From assembly GCF_010672525.1 (NCBI RefSeq), contig NZ_JAAHGH010000040.1, forward strand, positions 1 to 63,756: a stretch of 63,756 nt of DNA, given 5' to 3'. A program made the translations under genes and the position numbers. The DNA comes from Okeania sp. SIO2B3. GTDB taxonomy: Bacteria > Cyanobacteriota > Cyanobacteriia > Cyanobacteriales > Microcoleaceae. Below are positions 37,212 to 47,635 of this stretch, piece after piece. The stretch's first letter is position 1; every line of letters begins with the position of its first letter. The notes beneath the pieces were generated by a model. That model was given only the letters and a program-made list of their open reading frames with translations. It did not search any database and had not been told where the DNA came from.

Positions 37212-39530
37212 TTAAAATACCATCGGCATTGAATTCATCTGTTTTTCCTGCAATGCTTCAGACAACCAACCCATTTTCACAGGTACATCATACAATCTAC
37301 CCCTCCCAAACCGCGGCCAAAAATGGCGTAACCCAGGCACAATAACTTTCACCACATTTAATTCAATATCTGGGCGAGTCTGCTCCAAAACTAAAGTTTC
37401 CATTCCTGCTGCTTGAGCAATTTTCACACAAGTCAAAACATCTTCATAAATGTCATCACTCCAAACCAGAGGATAATCTCCATAAACTTTGGCTGGTATT
37501 TCTGGGTGGGGAGCTAAATAAGGTTGATTTTCTAAAGTTGCTGTGGTGATCCATTCCTGCATCCCTTCTTCCATTTGACTAACATCTTCTTCATCTATTC
37601 CCAAACCAATCTGATTAAGTTCTGTCACCGCTCGCAGCATGGCAATTTTGGGGTCAAAATGCGCTCCAAAACCTGTAATAATTCGTTCATACTCCCGATC
37701 AATTCGACGGGAAACTGCGCTAAAAGCTGGTATCCCCAAATCTGTTGTTAAATCTAACACCCACAACTCGCGATGATTTTGTTGATAAAATTCTTGCACT
37801 GCCAATAAATAGGAGTCGTCAAAACTGGCTAAATCTACTGATGGACGCTTCAGGCGATTGTACCACCAAATTGCTACACTATCGCGCTCTACTAATTCCA
37901 TAAATCCTTGCAAAATTGCTTCTTCTATGGTATTGCCCGCAGCGTTGCCATTAGAATCAGCTATACAGAAATTATGGTTTGTGGGCAAGTTATAAGCATA
38001 ATAACACCAAGCTGTAGGCAAGTATTTACGAGTATCTTCTGTGAGGGACCATACTGGAGTCCAATCAATTTTTTTGCTGGCATTAAAAGGTTGGGGAATC
38101 CAATCGCAGTCTACTTTACTTTTGGCATTCAACTTTTTGCGGTTTGCATACTGAGTAGGGCTGAAGTGCAAAAATTTTTCTGGGTGAATAGCTTTTTCTC
38201 CCAATTCAGCTAAAGTTAATTTTTTTCTGGGTTCGTCTCCTTGGAATATTCCTGAATAACGTTCGATCGCTTCACAAAAACCACTAGCTTTAGCTTGGCG
38301 ATCGCTTTTGCCTTTTCCTCCACTTTTATGACTAAGGGAACGACGTAAAGCACTGAGAGTTTTGGCACTACCGAAACTATGAATAGCATTGTAGGTATGA
38401 ATTAAAGGATTATTTGGGTCGGAGGTTGGTACTAAAGCACTGACAACTCCAGTAATGGGACTTATCAGTTGTTCGTAGCGTTTTGTTGTTTGGTCGGGAG
38501 TGAATGCGCGATGACCGCCATCAGAGGTAAAATGTTTTTGGCGACTGGTGAGAGTCAGGGGATAAAATGCCATGTCTTTGAGTAATTTAGGATCGCCACA
38601 AGCTTGACATTGAGGTCTTTTACTCAAAATATGAGTTTCTGTGGTCAGGTTGGTCTGGTTAAAGGTAATTACTTTTCCCGCGAGGGTAGTAAAGTTAGGC
38701 ATTTCCACCCCACATCTTTGTACTATCCATTTGGCAACTTCAGTGGTTATTAGATTGATAGCAGTTGCCATAGTTGAGGGTAGGAAACCAAAAGAAGTAG
38801 GTAGACATCCAGAAATTTCTCTTTTACTCGCACTAGATTTTTTGGTGGAAGGAGATTTCTGTTTTTGTCGCAAAACAGCAGCTTCAACTTCCCGATGACC
38901 GCGCAAACGTTGAGCTAAACATTCCCAACATCCGGTATCTTCTGGTTCAAATATTGGACCTAACCACAGTAACCCTCCCACAGGTTTTGCCAGCAACCAA
39001 GGTTGATGAGCGCAGACTGCGGTTTCATTGATTTTCGCAAGTTGTGGTTGTAGGTAGTCATCGGTGAGAACAACTAATAGTGCGTTGCGGTCTGATGTTA
39101 GTGGGTAATTTTCCCAAAGCTTGGTTTTAATACCTATTGCTGTCAAATTTTCGATTAATAAATCTGTGGTTGTTTCTCCTACTGAGGCGACATAAACTGA
39201 GATTTTCTGGAGATATTCGGAGGCGAGTTGTGGTTCTACATTGAGTAATGACCAAAATGCAGCGACTGGTTGGGGGAGTTGGGGAGTTGCTTTGGTTAAA
39301 TAACCTTTGTTGTGGAGGCGATCGAGAACATATTCGATTTGTTCTGAGTCTGCTATTTCTGATAGGGTTTGGCAAATTTCTTCAAAGGTATGTTGACCGT
39401 CTAATAGGGGAATTAGGTGACAATAAAATTCTCCTGTTAGGGCGTGAGTTGAATTTTCTCCTAAGAGGTAAACGTGCTTTGGTTCGATAATTTCGATGCG
39501 AAAATGTGGTTTAATTTGTGGATTTTGCAT
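37212..39530 (-). CDS. Cyanobactin heterocyclase (PatD/TruD-type YcaO cyclodehydratase)
   Basis: Converts Cys, Ser or Thr of a ribosomal precursor to thiazolines or oxazolines using ATP. The 772 residues follow the TruD plan throughout. Residues 1-85 are the leader-binding domain (FRIEIIEPKHVYLLGE). Residues 86-320 are the E1-like part with zinc ligands Cys201/Cys204 (CWEC) and Cys308/Cys311 (CQAC). From about 335 on is the YcaO domain with ATP-binding acids in GFCEAIERYSG and NTIEEAILQGFMELVERD. The end MNSMPMVF departs from the PTPMPF of TruD, losing two of three prolines. The precursor gene lies downstream on the same strand. No protease, macrocyclase or prenyltransferase is in the window. 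A repeat array begins about 65 bp upstream. Confidence 0.93.
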   Translation of the reverse strand: MQNPQIKPHFRIEIIEPKHVYLLGENSTHALTGEFYCHLIPLLDGQHTFEEICQTLSEIADSEQIEYVLDRLHNKGYLTKATPQLPQPVAAFWSLLNVEPQLASEYLQKISVYVASVGETTTDLLIENLTAIGIKTKLWENYPLTSDRNALLVVLTDDYLQPQLAKINETAVCAHQPWLLAKPVGGLLWLGPIFEPEDTGCWECLAQRLRGHREVEAAVLRQKQKSPSTKKSSASKREISGCLPTSFGFLPSTMATAINLITTEVAKWIVQRCGVEMPNFTTLAGKVITFNQTNLTTETHILSKRPQCQACGDPKLLKDMAFYPLTLTSRQKHFTSDGGHRAFTPDQTTKRYEQLISPITGVVSALVPTSDPNNPLIHTYNAIHSFGSAKTLSALRRSLSHKSGGKGKSDRQAKASGFCEAIERYSGIFQGDEPRKKLTLAELGEKAIHPEKFLHFSPTQYANRKKLNAKSKVDCDWIPQPFNASKKIDWTPVWSLTEDTRKYLPTAWCYYAYNLPTNHNFCIADSNGNAAGNTIEEAILQGFMELVERDSVAIWWYNRLKRPSVDLASFDDSYLLAVQEFYQQNHRELWVLDLTTDLGIPAFSAVSRRIDREYERIITGFGAHFDPKIAMLRAVTELNQIGLGIDEEDVSQMEEGMQEWITTATLENQPYLAPHPEIPAKVYGDYPLVWSDDIYEDVLTCVKIAQAAGMETLVLEQTRPDIELNVVKVIVPGLRHFWPRFGRGRLYDVPVKMGWLSEALQEKQMNSMPMVF

Positions 39531-39561
39531 AATTATTTTAAAGTTGGGATAAGTGATTAGT

Positions 39562-39570
39562 TTTATAGCA
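39562..39570 (-). promoter_or_regulatory. Candidate extended -10 promoter for the heterocyclase
   Basis: On the minus strand TGCTATAAA stands about 30 bp before the ATG at 39530 and fits an extended -10 (TGnTATAAT). A matching -35 would fall within the first units of the minisatellite. Weak evidence from sequence only. Confidence 0.3.
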
Positions 39571-39594
39571 GAAAATAGGGAATAATAGGAAAAA

Positions 39595-41944
39595 TATTTT
39601 CCATTCCAGATATTTTGCCATTCTAAATATTTTCCGATTCTAGATATTTTGTCATTCCAGATATTTTTCGTTCCAGATATTTTATCATTCCAGATATTTT
39701 ATCATTCCAGATATTTTTCGTTCCAGATATTTTGCCATTCCAAATATTTTCCGATTCTAGATATTTTCCAAATATTTTCCGATTCCAGATATTTTCACAT
39801 TCTAAATATTTTCCAATTCCAGGTATTTTATTATTCCAGGTATTTTATTATTCCAGATATTTTCCGATTCCAGATATTTTCCGATTCCAGATATTTTATC
39901 ATTCCAGATATTTTTCGTTCCAGATATTTTGCCATTCCAAATATTTTCCGATTCTAGATATTTTCCGATTCTAGATATTTTGCCATTCCAGATATTTTAT
40001 CATTCCAGATATTTTGTCATTCCAGATATTTTGTCATTCCAGATATTTTGTCATTCCAGATATTTTCCGTTCCAGATATTTTGCCATTTCATATATTTCC
40101 CGTTCCAGATATTTTCCGTTGCATATATTTCCTGTTCCAGATATTTTCCGTTGCAGATATTTTGCCATTTCATATATTTCCCGTTCCAGATATTTTCCGT
40201 TGCAGATATTTTGCCATTTCAGATATTTTCCCGTTCCAAATATTTCCGATTCCAGATATTTCCCGTTGCAGATATCTCCCGTTGCAGATATTTTCCCGTT
40301 GCAGATATTTTGCCATTTCAGATATTTTCCCGTTCCAGATATTTTCTTTTCCGATTCCAAATATTTTCCAATTCCAGATATTTTCCCGTTCCAGATATTT
40401 CCGATTCCAGATATTTTCCGTTGCAGATATCTCCCGTTGCAGATATTTTCCGTTGCAGATATTTCCGATTCCAGATATTTCCGATTCCAGATATTTCCGA
40501 TTCCAGATATTTCCGATTCCAGATATTTTCCCGTTCCAAATATTTCCGATTCCAGATATTTCCCGTTGCAGATATTTTCCGTTCCAGATATTTTGCCATT
40601 TCATATATTTCCCGTTCCAGATATTTTCCGTTGCAGATATTTTGCCATTCCAGATATTTCCGATTCCAGATATTTCCCGTTCCAGATATTTTCCCGTTCC
40701 AAATATTTCCCATTCCAGATATTTTGCCATTCCAGATATTTTCTTTTCCGATTCCAAATATTTTCCAATTCCAGATATTTTCCCGTTCCAAATATTTCCG
40801 ATTCCAGATATTTCCCGTTGCAGATATTTTCCCGTTCCAAATATTTTCCCGTTGCAGATATTTTCCCGTTCCAAATATTTTCCCGTTGCAGATATTTTGC
40901 CATTTCAGATATTTCCCGTTGCAGATATTTTCCCGTTCCAAATATTTCCCATTCCAGATATTTTCCCATTCCAGATATTTTCTTTTCCGATTTCAAATAT
41001 TTTCCCATTCCAGATATTTCCCATTCCAGATATTTTGCCATTCCAGATATTTTGCCATTCCAGATATTTTCCCGTTCCAAATATTTTCCCGTTGCAGATA
41101 TTTTGCCATTTCAGATATTTCCCGTTGCAGATATTTTCCCGTTCCAAATATTTCCCATTCCAGATATTTTGCCATTCCAGATATTTTCTTTTCCGATTCC
41201 AAATATTTTCCCATTCCAGATATTTTCCCGTTCCAAATATTTCCCATTCCAGATATTTCCCGTTGCAGATATTTTGCCATTTCAGATATTTTCCGTTGCA
41301 GATATTTTCCCGTTCCAAATATTTTCCCGTTGCAGATATTTTCCCGTTCCAAATATTTCCGATTCCAGATATTTCCCGTTGCAGATATTTTCCCGTTCCA
41401 AATATTTCCGATTCCAGATATTTTCCCATTCCAGATATTTTCTTTTCCGATTCCAAATATTTTGCCATTCCAGATATTTTCCCATTCCAGATATTTCCCG
41501 TTGCAGATATTTTCCCGTTGCAGATATTTTCCCGTTCCAAATATTTCCCATTCCAGATATTTTCCCATTCCAGATATTTCCCGTTCCAGATATTTTGCCA
41601 TTTCAGATATTTCCCGTTCCAGATATTTTGTCATTTCAGATATTTTCCCGTTCCAGATATTTTCCCGTTCCAGATATTTCCCATTTCAGATATTTTGCCA
41701 TTTCAGATATTTTCCGTTCCAGATCTTTTGCCATTCCAAATATTTCCAGTTCCAGATATTTTGTCATTTCAGATATTTTCCGTTCCAAATATTTCCAGTT
41801 CCAGATATTTTGTCATTTCAGATATTTTCCATTCCAAGTATTTCCCATTCCAGATATTTCCGATTCCAGATATTTTGTCATTTCAGATATTTCCCGATTC
41901 CAGATATTTCCCATTCCAAATATTTTCCCATTCCAAATATTTTC
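39595..41944. repeat. 2.35-kb minisatellite of degenerate 16-19-bp units
   Basis: The stretch is one continuous array of units on the theme TTCCAGATATTTTCC, with variation at a few positions only. CCAGATATT, GCAGATATT and CCAAATATT alternate, as do linkers such as CCGATT, CCCGTT, GCCATT and GTCATT. By length it holds roughly 130 units. Blocks of several units recur as higher-order repeats. It is open in all three plus frames and much of the minus strand because no register of the unit contains a stop, so the long frames are not evidence of coding. It lies between the STAND gene and the heterocyclase start. Confidence 0.93.
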
Positions 41945-42461
41945 ACCGCAGGCAGAATAACAACCTTATATTCATCCCGCCCCTCAGCAATGCCATTGAT
42001 TACTACACTTAATATTATATCCGGTTCAATAATTAGTAGTCCTAGATAGTAATTGCAGGTGGAGACAAGCAAAACTTAGAACGGGAGCAAGATACTCCCA
42101 CTGCCTATAGGCAAAATAATTAATAATTAATAATTAACAATTACCGAAGAATTAATAATTAAATAATTAAATAATTCAGGTTTAAAGCCTCCCCTTTCAA
42201 GGGGAATAAAATAAATTTTTTCCTTTTAGTTAATCCTCTTCCTTTTAGGGAGAGGTAATTATCCATTATCCATTATCCATGGATGAACTCTCCTTGAAAA
42301 GAAGAAGATTGACTCAAAATTCTTTAATACTGAATAACACCAATGCTACTGGATTTGATATAACTGTATAAATATCAATTTGGGAAATAAATTCTATATT
42401 TAGCCATTCCATCACAACTGATAACTGAAATGACCCTATTCCCCTGTCAGTGTGTAAATTG
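41945..42461. other. Intergenic region after the minisatellite
   Basis: About 0.5 kb. The first 65 bp look like a short coding remnant on the minus strand (INGIAEGRDEYKVVILPAV). Family D sequence follows at 42115-42290 and a MITE C-like end near 42345. No complete gene. Confidence 0.5.
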
Positions 42462-43895
42462 CTATAAAATATTAGGTCTGTTGGTTATAGCTGTATAATT
42501 TTTTATATAATGCTTAAATATAGCTTTAACTGTAAATAAAATATCTTTTTCTGCTGTAATTTTATCTATCAAATCTCGTCTTTCTAAAGATAGTAATGTC
42601 TGAAATAATTCTGGTGATGATAATTGGGATTTTTCTAATAACTGGCAAAGTGAAACAGATTTTGGTTGTTCGCTCAGTAGAGAAATAACTTGTTTTTCTA
42701 ATTCAGACAAACGTTGAATATGCTGCTGGAAAATATTGGTTAATTCACTGCACAAAAATAATGGTTGATAACTCAAATATTGAGCGACACTCCCACCAAA
42801 TAAATTTTTAATTGTCTGTCCTACTAATTTTAACCATTGGGGATTACTTTGATAGAAATTTATCAATTATTGCCATTTTTCCTCATCCGATAATCCTTGA
42901 TTTTTCAGCATCTCACGCGCCACCTTTTCCGTTAAACCAGTTAACTGAAATAAACATACTGCTGAGTCATTATCTGTAAAATTGAAAATTTCTAAAGGCG
43001 GCTCCCAACTGTTAAGAATAAAACAACTATTGTGAGGAAGTTCGCCGATAATTTTAAATAGGTTGCCATAGTTTTCATACCCTGATTTATAGTTACCAAT
43101 AAGTTCCCCACTACTGAATATTTGCTGTAAGTCATCTAGAATAATTAGACAACGCATATCCCGTAATTTTTCAATGAGCAATGACAGTTGAGCATCGGTG
43201 TTATTGGAGAGGTTTATTTCTGTTACGTTGGAGATAATTTCAATTAAACTTTTGAGAGTTACGTTTAGAGGTGGAGATGTGCGGAGGGTGCGCCAGATGA
43301 TGTGGTGGAAATTAGATTCTATTTCGGGGATGAGGTGACGAATAATAGTGCTTTTACCGATACCGCTTATTCCTGAGACGGTGATGAGACGACAGCGATG
43401 TTTGACTATCCAGGTTTTGAGAGTGGTGAGTTCGGTGGAGCGATCGTAGAATGTTTTTTTGATATCTGGTGCGTCTCTGAGGTCGAGTTTTGGCAGTGGG
43501 GTATTATTTTCGTTTGTTGTTTGTGTAGTAGGTAATTTTTGTTTGGTTTCTGGAGAATGAGTGTTGTCTGTACAGAGATTAATATTACCTTTTAGACAAT
43601 TATTTCCTCCTAAATTAAATACATTTGAAAAGTTAGAAACTTGATATCTTTCCATCGCAGCGCGGAAATTTGACTTATGAATTTTTTCATTTAATTCCTT
43701 AGAAATAAGTTGCCATAAATTTGAAGCGACATTGCCAACATGAAATTTAGTGCAGTGGTATTGTTGAGCAACCTTTGAGTATTTTTCCCCTTGCCAAGTA
43801 GCGCGTAAAATAGCTTCTTGCAGACTATCAAGGTGTTTGCCAGTTTTGTCAAAAACCACATCATCGACAAACCTTAAAACTTCATTAAGAGTCAT
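42462..43895 (-). pseudogene. STAND NTPase (vMAP-type HTH + NB-ARC), split by one stop codon
   Basis: Residues 1-85 form a helix-turn-helix of the kind found at the start of vWA-MoxR-associated signalling proteins (ILRATWQGEKYSKVAQQYHC). Then comes an NB-ARC/AAA ATPase with the Walker A motif GISGIGKST (about 175-183) and Walker B LIILDDL. At 42867-42869 the frame reads W-Q-TAA-L-I-N-F and continues without a shift for 134 more residues (NPQWLKLVGQTIKNLFGG), the normal sequence after the ATPase. Only the single TAA separates the parts, so this is a recent nonsense mutation or, less likely, a readthrough site. A sensor or effector repeat domain is absent. It may be a regulatory or defence protein. 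Confidence 0.8.
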
Positions 43896-44113
43896 TAGTC
43901 AAATTTAGTTAGGAATTTCTTCCTATTATACATGATGTTTTCTGATATTTCGGAAAAAAAATCTGATATTTTCTGATAATTATGCTTAGTTGTACATTAT
44001 TTTTTGTGAGGTTTTATAAGTAGTAGCTCTGATTATTACTTGTAGTAAATTATTAAGTATGAGATTACTTGGCGAAAATATAAAAATTTTTTTCGCTAGA
44101 GAATATCTAATCT

Positions 44114-44560
44114 ATGAAAGCCACAAAAGTTACATCTATGTTTTTCAATAGAAAAAAACGCAAAAAACAAGAAGAACTTAAGAAGGTAATTAAATTACTT
44201 TCTCAACTAAATAACAAAACATCAACAGTTAGAAAAAATCAACACAATCCATCATTTAAAATACCGAAAGCCCTTTGGGTAGCTGTTAGGTTAGCTCTAA
44301 TTTTTGGACCAATAATTGGATGGGCAGAACCAGCAATAGCAGACGTTTTTGAGGATATTGATTGGGATGGAGATGACATAGACATTAATGAAATTGATCC
44401 GACAGTTCTAGATAGTTTTACTGATATATTAGATAGTTTAAACGAGCTAGATTTTGATGAATTATATCTTAAAGTTGAATATATTGATGTTAGCGATTTA
44501 ACCTTAGATGAGTTACAGTCTGCTAGGTGTAACATTGAATTGGTATTAAGAAACTTATGA
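44114..44560 (+). CDS. Small membrane-associated acidic protein, unknown
   Basis: 148 residues. A basic N-terminus (RKKRKKQEELKK) is followed by one hydrophobic segment at about 53-75 that ends GWAEPAIAD, like a late signal peptide. The C-terminal half is strongly acidic (DIDWDGDDIDINEIDP) and Leu-rich. I do not recognise the family. It is divergent from the broken STAND gene across 218 bp, and the next gene on the same strand, a lipoprotein gene, starts 81 bp after its stop. The two may form a small operon. Confidence 0.6.
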   Translation: MKATKVTSMFFNRKKRKKQEELKKVIKLLSQLNNKTSTVRKNQHNPSFKIPKALWVAVRLALIFGPIIGWAEPAIADVFEDIDWDGDDIDINEIDPTVLDSFTDILDSLNELDFDELYLKVEYIDVSDLTLDELQSARCNIELVLRNL

Positions 44561-44641
44561 AAAATTCAAAATTGATTAGGCATTAAGACATATTTTACTG
44601 GCTGTTTATGAACACAAATTATTTACTAATAAAGGATAAAT

Positions 44642-45058
44642 ATGAAAAATCAATATTTAAAATTAATGGTTGTTTTGTTAACTATCTTTCCTTCATTATT
44701 GGGATGTAGAGTAGCAAAACAGCTTATTAAAATTGGGCCTGAAGTAGTTGACGGAACATCAGGTGCTGCGAAACAAGCAGCAAGAATGTCAAAAACCCTA
44801 GATCCAAACCAAATTTCCCTGTTAAAAAAGTCTATTAAAGAAGCAGCATCTTTTAATATCACACAAGAAGCAATTAATAATGGGAATAAAATTTCAAGAC
44901 AGAAGGTAGAAAGACATATTGCCGACGAGATTGAACGAGAAATGAAAAGAATGAAGCGAACCTTGAATAGAACGCAAAAACAACAAATAGAAGAAGAGGT
45001 AGAACAAGAAGTAGAACAAGACCTCGAAGAAAACGGAATAACTGTAACTGCTGATTGA
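44642..45058 (+). CDS. Small lipoprotein, unknown
   Basis: 138 residues. The signal peptide ends in the lipobox LLGC with Cys22, so a lipid-anchored product is likely. The rest is helical and highly charged, ending in a Glu-rich coiled-coil-like stretch (QIEEEVEQEVEQDLEENG). Family not recognised. It follows the acidic membrane protein gene by 81 bp on the same strand. Confidence 0.6.
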   Translation: MKNQYLKLMVVLLTIFPSLLGCRVAKQLIKIGPEVVDGTSGAAKQAARMSKTLDPNQISLLKKSIKEAASFNITQEAINNGNKISRQKVERHIADEIEREMKRMKRTLNRTQKQQIEEEVEQEVEQDLEENGITVTAD

Positions 45059-45266
45059 AATTTGAATTATTTGACAATATTCAATCTATTAATTTGGCAT
45101 AAAGTATATTTTTAATGGAAATAAATATTGCTAGTAAAAATTTCACTTTGCCTGAAGCTAGATATACCGAATTTAGTATTAGTTATGGTGGGCAAATGTT
45201 GACCAACCTATATCAACAGTAAAATTTATAATATTTGCCTACCCTACTTATTACTTTAATACCTAA

Positions 45267-45872
45267 TTACAAAGACTTAACCGATCTAACCATTTCCACC
45301 AAAATTCCTATTATTTTCCTCGAATCTTTAATATAGTAATTCTCCACATCAATAAACACTACATTCTTTTCCAATTTCAAAAATTTCCAGACATGACCTG
45401 TCGTCACCGCACCATAAATAAAAGGAACATCTTTACCATCTTGTTAATTATATATTTCAGCCCCAACCATTTCTGCAATACATTCTCCTAAACCACCAAC
45501 TATCCTTTCATTTTTAGCCTCTACAAGAACAACTACAGGAGTATCCAAATATAATTGTTCCGAAGATTGACTAATAATAAAATCACAAAATCCATTCAAT
45601 CCCTTATCTCGATCCACTGAGAAATCTATACCCGAAAAAAAACTGATTTGAAGTTGCCTTTTAATCTCCAGCAAAATATTAATAATTATTAGCTCAGAAC
45701 TTGCCTTTTCTGTCGCGATCGCTAAAGCAATAGGAACATTTTGCTTTAACATTTCAGCTAATAAATTACTAATCTCTACAGGTTCAACTTGAGAAAATAA
45801 ATCTTCTGTTTCTATAATTTTCAAATTAAACTCAGCTTTTACTTTTTTTAAATCAAAGTCACTATATGACAT
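45267..45872 (-). pseudogene. PD-(D/E)XK-like protein broken by a stop codon
   Basis: The frame from 45872 encodes 142 residues with a nuclease-like core: an Asp in LNGFCDFIIS and a VVVLVEAKNE strand, then GGLGECIAEMVGAEIYN. A TAA at 45444-45446 interrupts it, and the frame then continues for about 58 residues in good family style (PFIYGAVTTGHVWKFLKLE) to a natural stop at 45267. It resembles the intact gene at 60853 in layout. A single nonsense mutation explains the break. Confidence 0.7.
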
Positions 45873-46080
45873 TTTACCGAATAATTAATAATTAATAATT
45901 AATAATTAAATAATTCTGGTTTAAAGCCTCCCCTTTTAAGGGAAAAAAAAAGAAAATATTCCTTATATTCAATTCCGTAGCGGTTTTAACCAGAGGTAAT
46001 TATCAATTATCCATTATCCATTATCCATTAATGAATTATTCCTTATTTTTTTTAATAAAATCTCAATTATTCTGATTAAG

Positions 46081-47307
46081 TCAATGCTCCAAAATACTAA
46101 CCAATTCTGAAATCTCTGTAATAGATTTTATTGCTGTATCTGCCACAAAATTATGGGCATTGGTAGTAGGATGTATGTCATCAAAGAATAAAAAATCATC
46201 GGGGTTAATTGCTCCAGAAGCTAAGAAATTATCCGTGACATTCGTAAAGCCAAAATCAGTAGGGTTAGCAATAACATCGTCAAAGATAGTCCTAAAATCA
46301 GGGCTAATAATATTAATATTCGGGTCTTGCTCTAATATTTGGGAAGCTGCTGCTAACCCACTATTGTGACCGTCACTTAATAAGCTTAATCCCTGTTGTT
46401 GTTCCGGGGGTAAACTCTGTCCGAATGGAGTCAAACCTAGATCTGGTAAATTTGGCAACATAAAATTTCTGGCTCCAATGCTTGCTAGCTTATTTACTGC
46501 CACTGACAAATTACCCACACTTGACTGCACATCTTGGGTGCTACCCCCTAAATAATCATTTGCACCGGCCCACACTACATACAAAGCATCAGGGTCAGTT
46601 TCTGGAGTCTCTGCTATAAAATTGTCAATTTGTGTCTGCAGTCCAATTAACAGTGGGGGAGTACCCTCTGGCAATAGATTATTGGTACTATTCACAAATC
46701 CTGTAGTGGCTCCATTTACTGCAAAATTGAGACTGGGGTTAGATGTTAACTCTAATTGTGGTGCAAGAGTTTCTATCCATAGAGGACCGTTGCTAATGCG
46801 ACCTTCAAAATAGGGAGGACTGGGTGGCAACAGACCGCCAGTAGCTGCAAAAGCATTGCCTGTATCAGACAAACTATCGCCAAACACATAGATATCGCTG
46901 AATAACAAACGTGGCAACCGTCCTTCAAATTGACCAGTATTGAGAAAGTGTTCTGTTGCTGTGAGTGAGGTATTTGCTAGTGCTTCACCAACATCTGGGT
47001 AACGGTCTAGATAAAAACTGGTGTCTAATAAAGTACTGGGGTCGCGTTGTTCAAATTGACCAAAATTGATGAAGTGTTCTGTAGGTGTCAAAACATTTTG
47101 TTCTACAGCAGCAGCTACTCCAGGGTTAGTATCAAGATAGAAATTAGTATTGAAAATAGCGTTGGGGTCGCGACTTTCAAATTGACCAAACCTAATAAAG
47201 TGGAAAAAGCCATCACTGACTGTACCATTGGCGACTGCTTCAGCTACTTCTGGGTAGGTTTCTAAATAGAATTGTTCATCAAATAGTTCGTTGATAGTTA
47301 ATGCCAT
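46081..47307 (-). CDS. GDSL/SGNH esterase with three N-terminal repeats
   Basis: 408 residues. Residues 1-130 are three copies of a repeat of about 45 residues (FYLETYPEVAEAV...FGQFESRDP), found at the start of many cyanobacterial exported proteins. The catalytic domain starts with FGDSLSDTGN (nucleophile Ser145), has block III in VWAGANDYLG, and ends with the Asp-His pair in FFDDIHPTTNAH. It is an SGNH hydrolase of the thermolabile-haemolysin/lecithinase type, acting on lipids or esters. No classical signal peptide is seen; the repeats may direct export. Stand-alone gene. Confidence 0.9.
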   Translation of the reverse strand: MALTINELFDEQFYLETYPEVAEAVANGTVSDGFFHFIRFGQFESRDPNAIFNTNFYLDTNPGVAAAVEQNVLTPTEHFINFGQFEQRDPSTLLDTSFYLDRYPDVGEALANTSLTATEHFLNTGQFEGRLPRLLFSDIYVFGDSLSDTGNAFAATGGLLPPSPPYFEGRISNGPLWIETLAPQLELTSNPSLNFAVNGATTGFVNSTNNLLPEGTPPLLIGLQTQIDNFIAETPETDPDALYVVWAGANDYLGGSTQDVQSSVGNLSVAVNKLASIGARNFMLPNLPDLGLTPFGQSLPPEQQQGLSLLSDGHNSGLAAASQILEQDPNINIISPDFRTIFDDVIANPTDFGFTNVTDNFLASGAINPDDFLFFDDIHPTTNAHNFVADTAIKSITEISELVSILEH

Positions 47308-47635
47308 TTCAGTTATCAGTTATCAGTTATCAGTACCTTTGCTTAAAATGGGAGGCTTTAGACCACTATTTTTCGGTAATAAACTCTGAATTTCATAATA
47401 TTAATAGAATAAATCTGCCACAAGTTAAAAATAGTCAAATACTTTGGAAAATATACCAGCGCTCATTGCTATAATTAGTCAGTTTTTTAGTATTTATGAG
47501 TACGCTTGAGAAAGTTTATCCCAAATTATTTTCTGAAATATTGTTAATAAGAATATGGATTATCACATTAGATAACCCATTCTAAATACCATAAACAAAC
47601 TTATTTATGTACTTACTTTCTTCTTCCTGCAATTA
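47308..47635. other. Intergenic region, nothing recognised
   Basis: About 0.33 kb, AT-rich. A few CAGTTATCAGTT units just after 47307 are part of a dispersed heptamer repeat. No gene or RNA recognised. Confidence 0.5.

Noticed and set aside
39595-41944. CRISPR array
   Set aside because: Units are 16-19 bp with no unique spacers of constant length and no cas genes nearby.
41945-42010. Short coding-like remnant INGIAEGRDEYKVVILPAV
   Set aside because: Too short to assign; may be the edge of a lost gene next to the array.
39929-42049. Long open reading frames (about 650-700 codons) across the minisatellite
   Set aside because: All three plus frames are open over the same region and give the same short words (FQIF, PDIF, SRYF) because no register of the unit contains a stop. 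Unit length varies, so no single frame is kept.
44239-44535. 98-codon minus-strand frame opposite the acidic protein gene
   Set aside because: A shadow of the plus-strand gene at 44114; composition is not protein-like.
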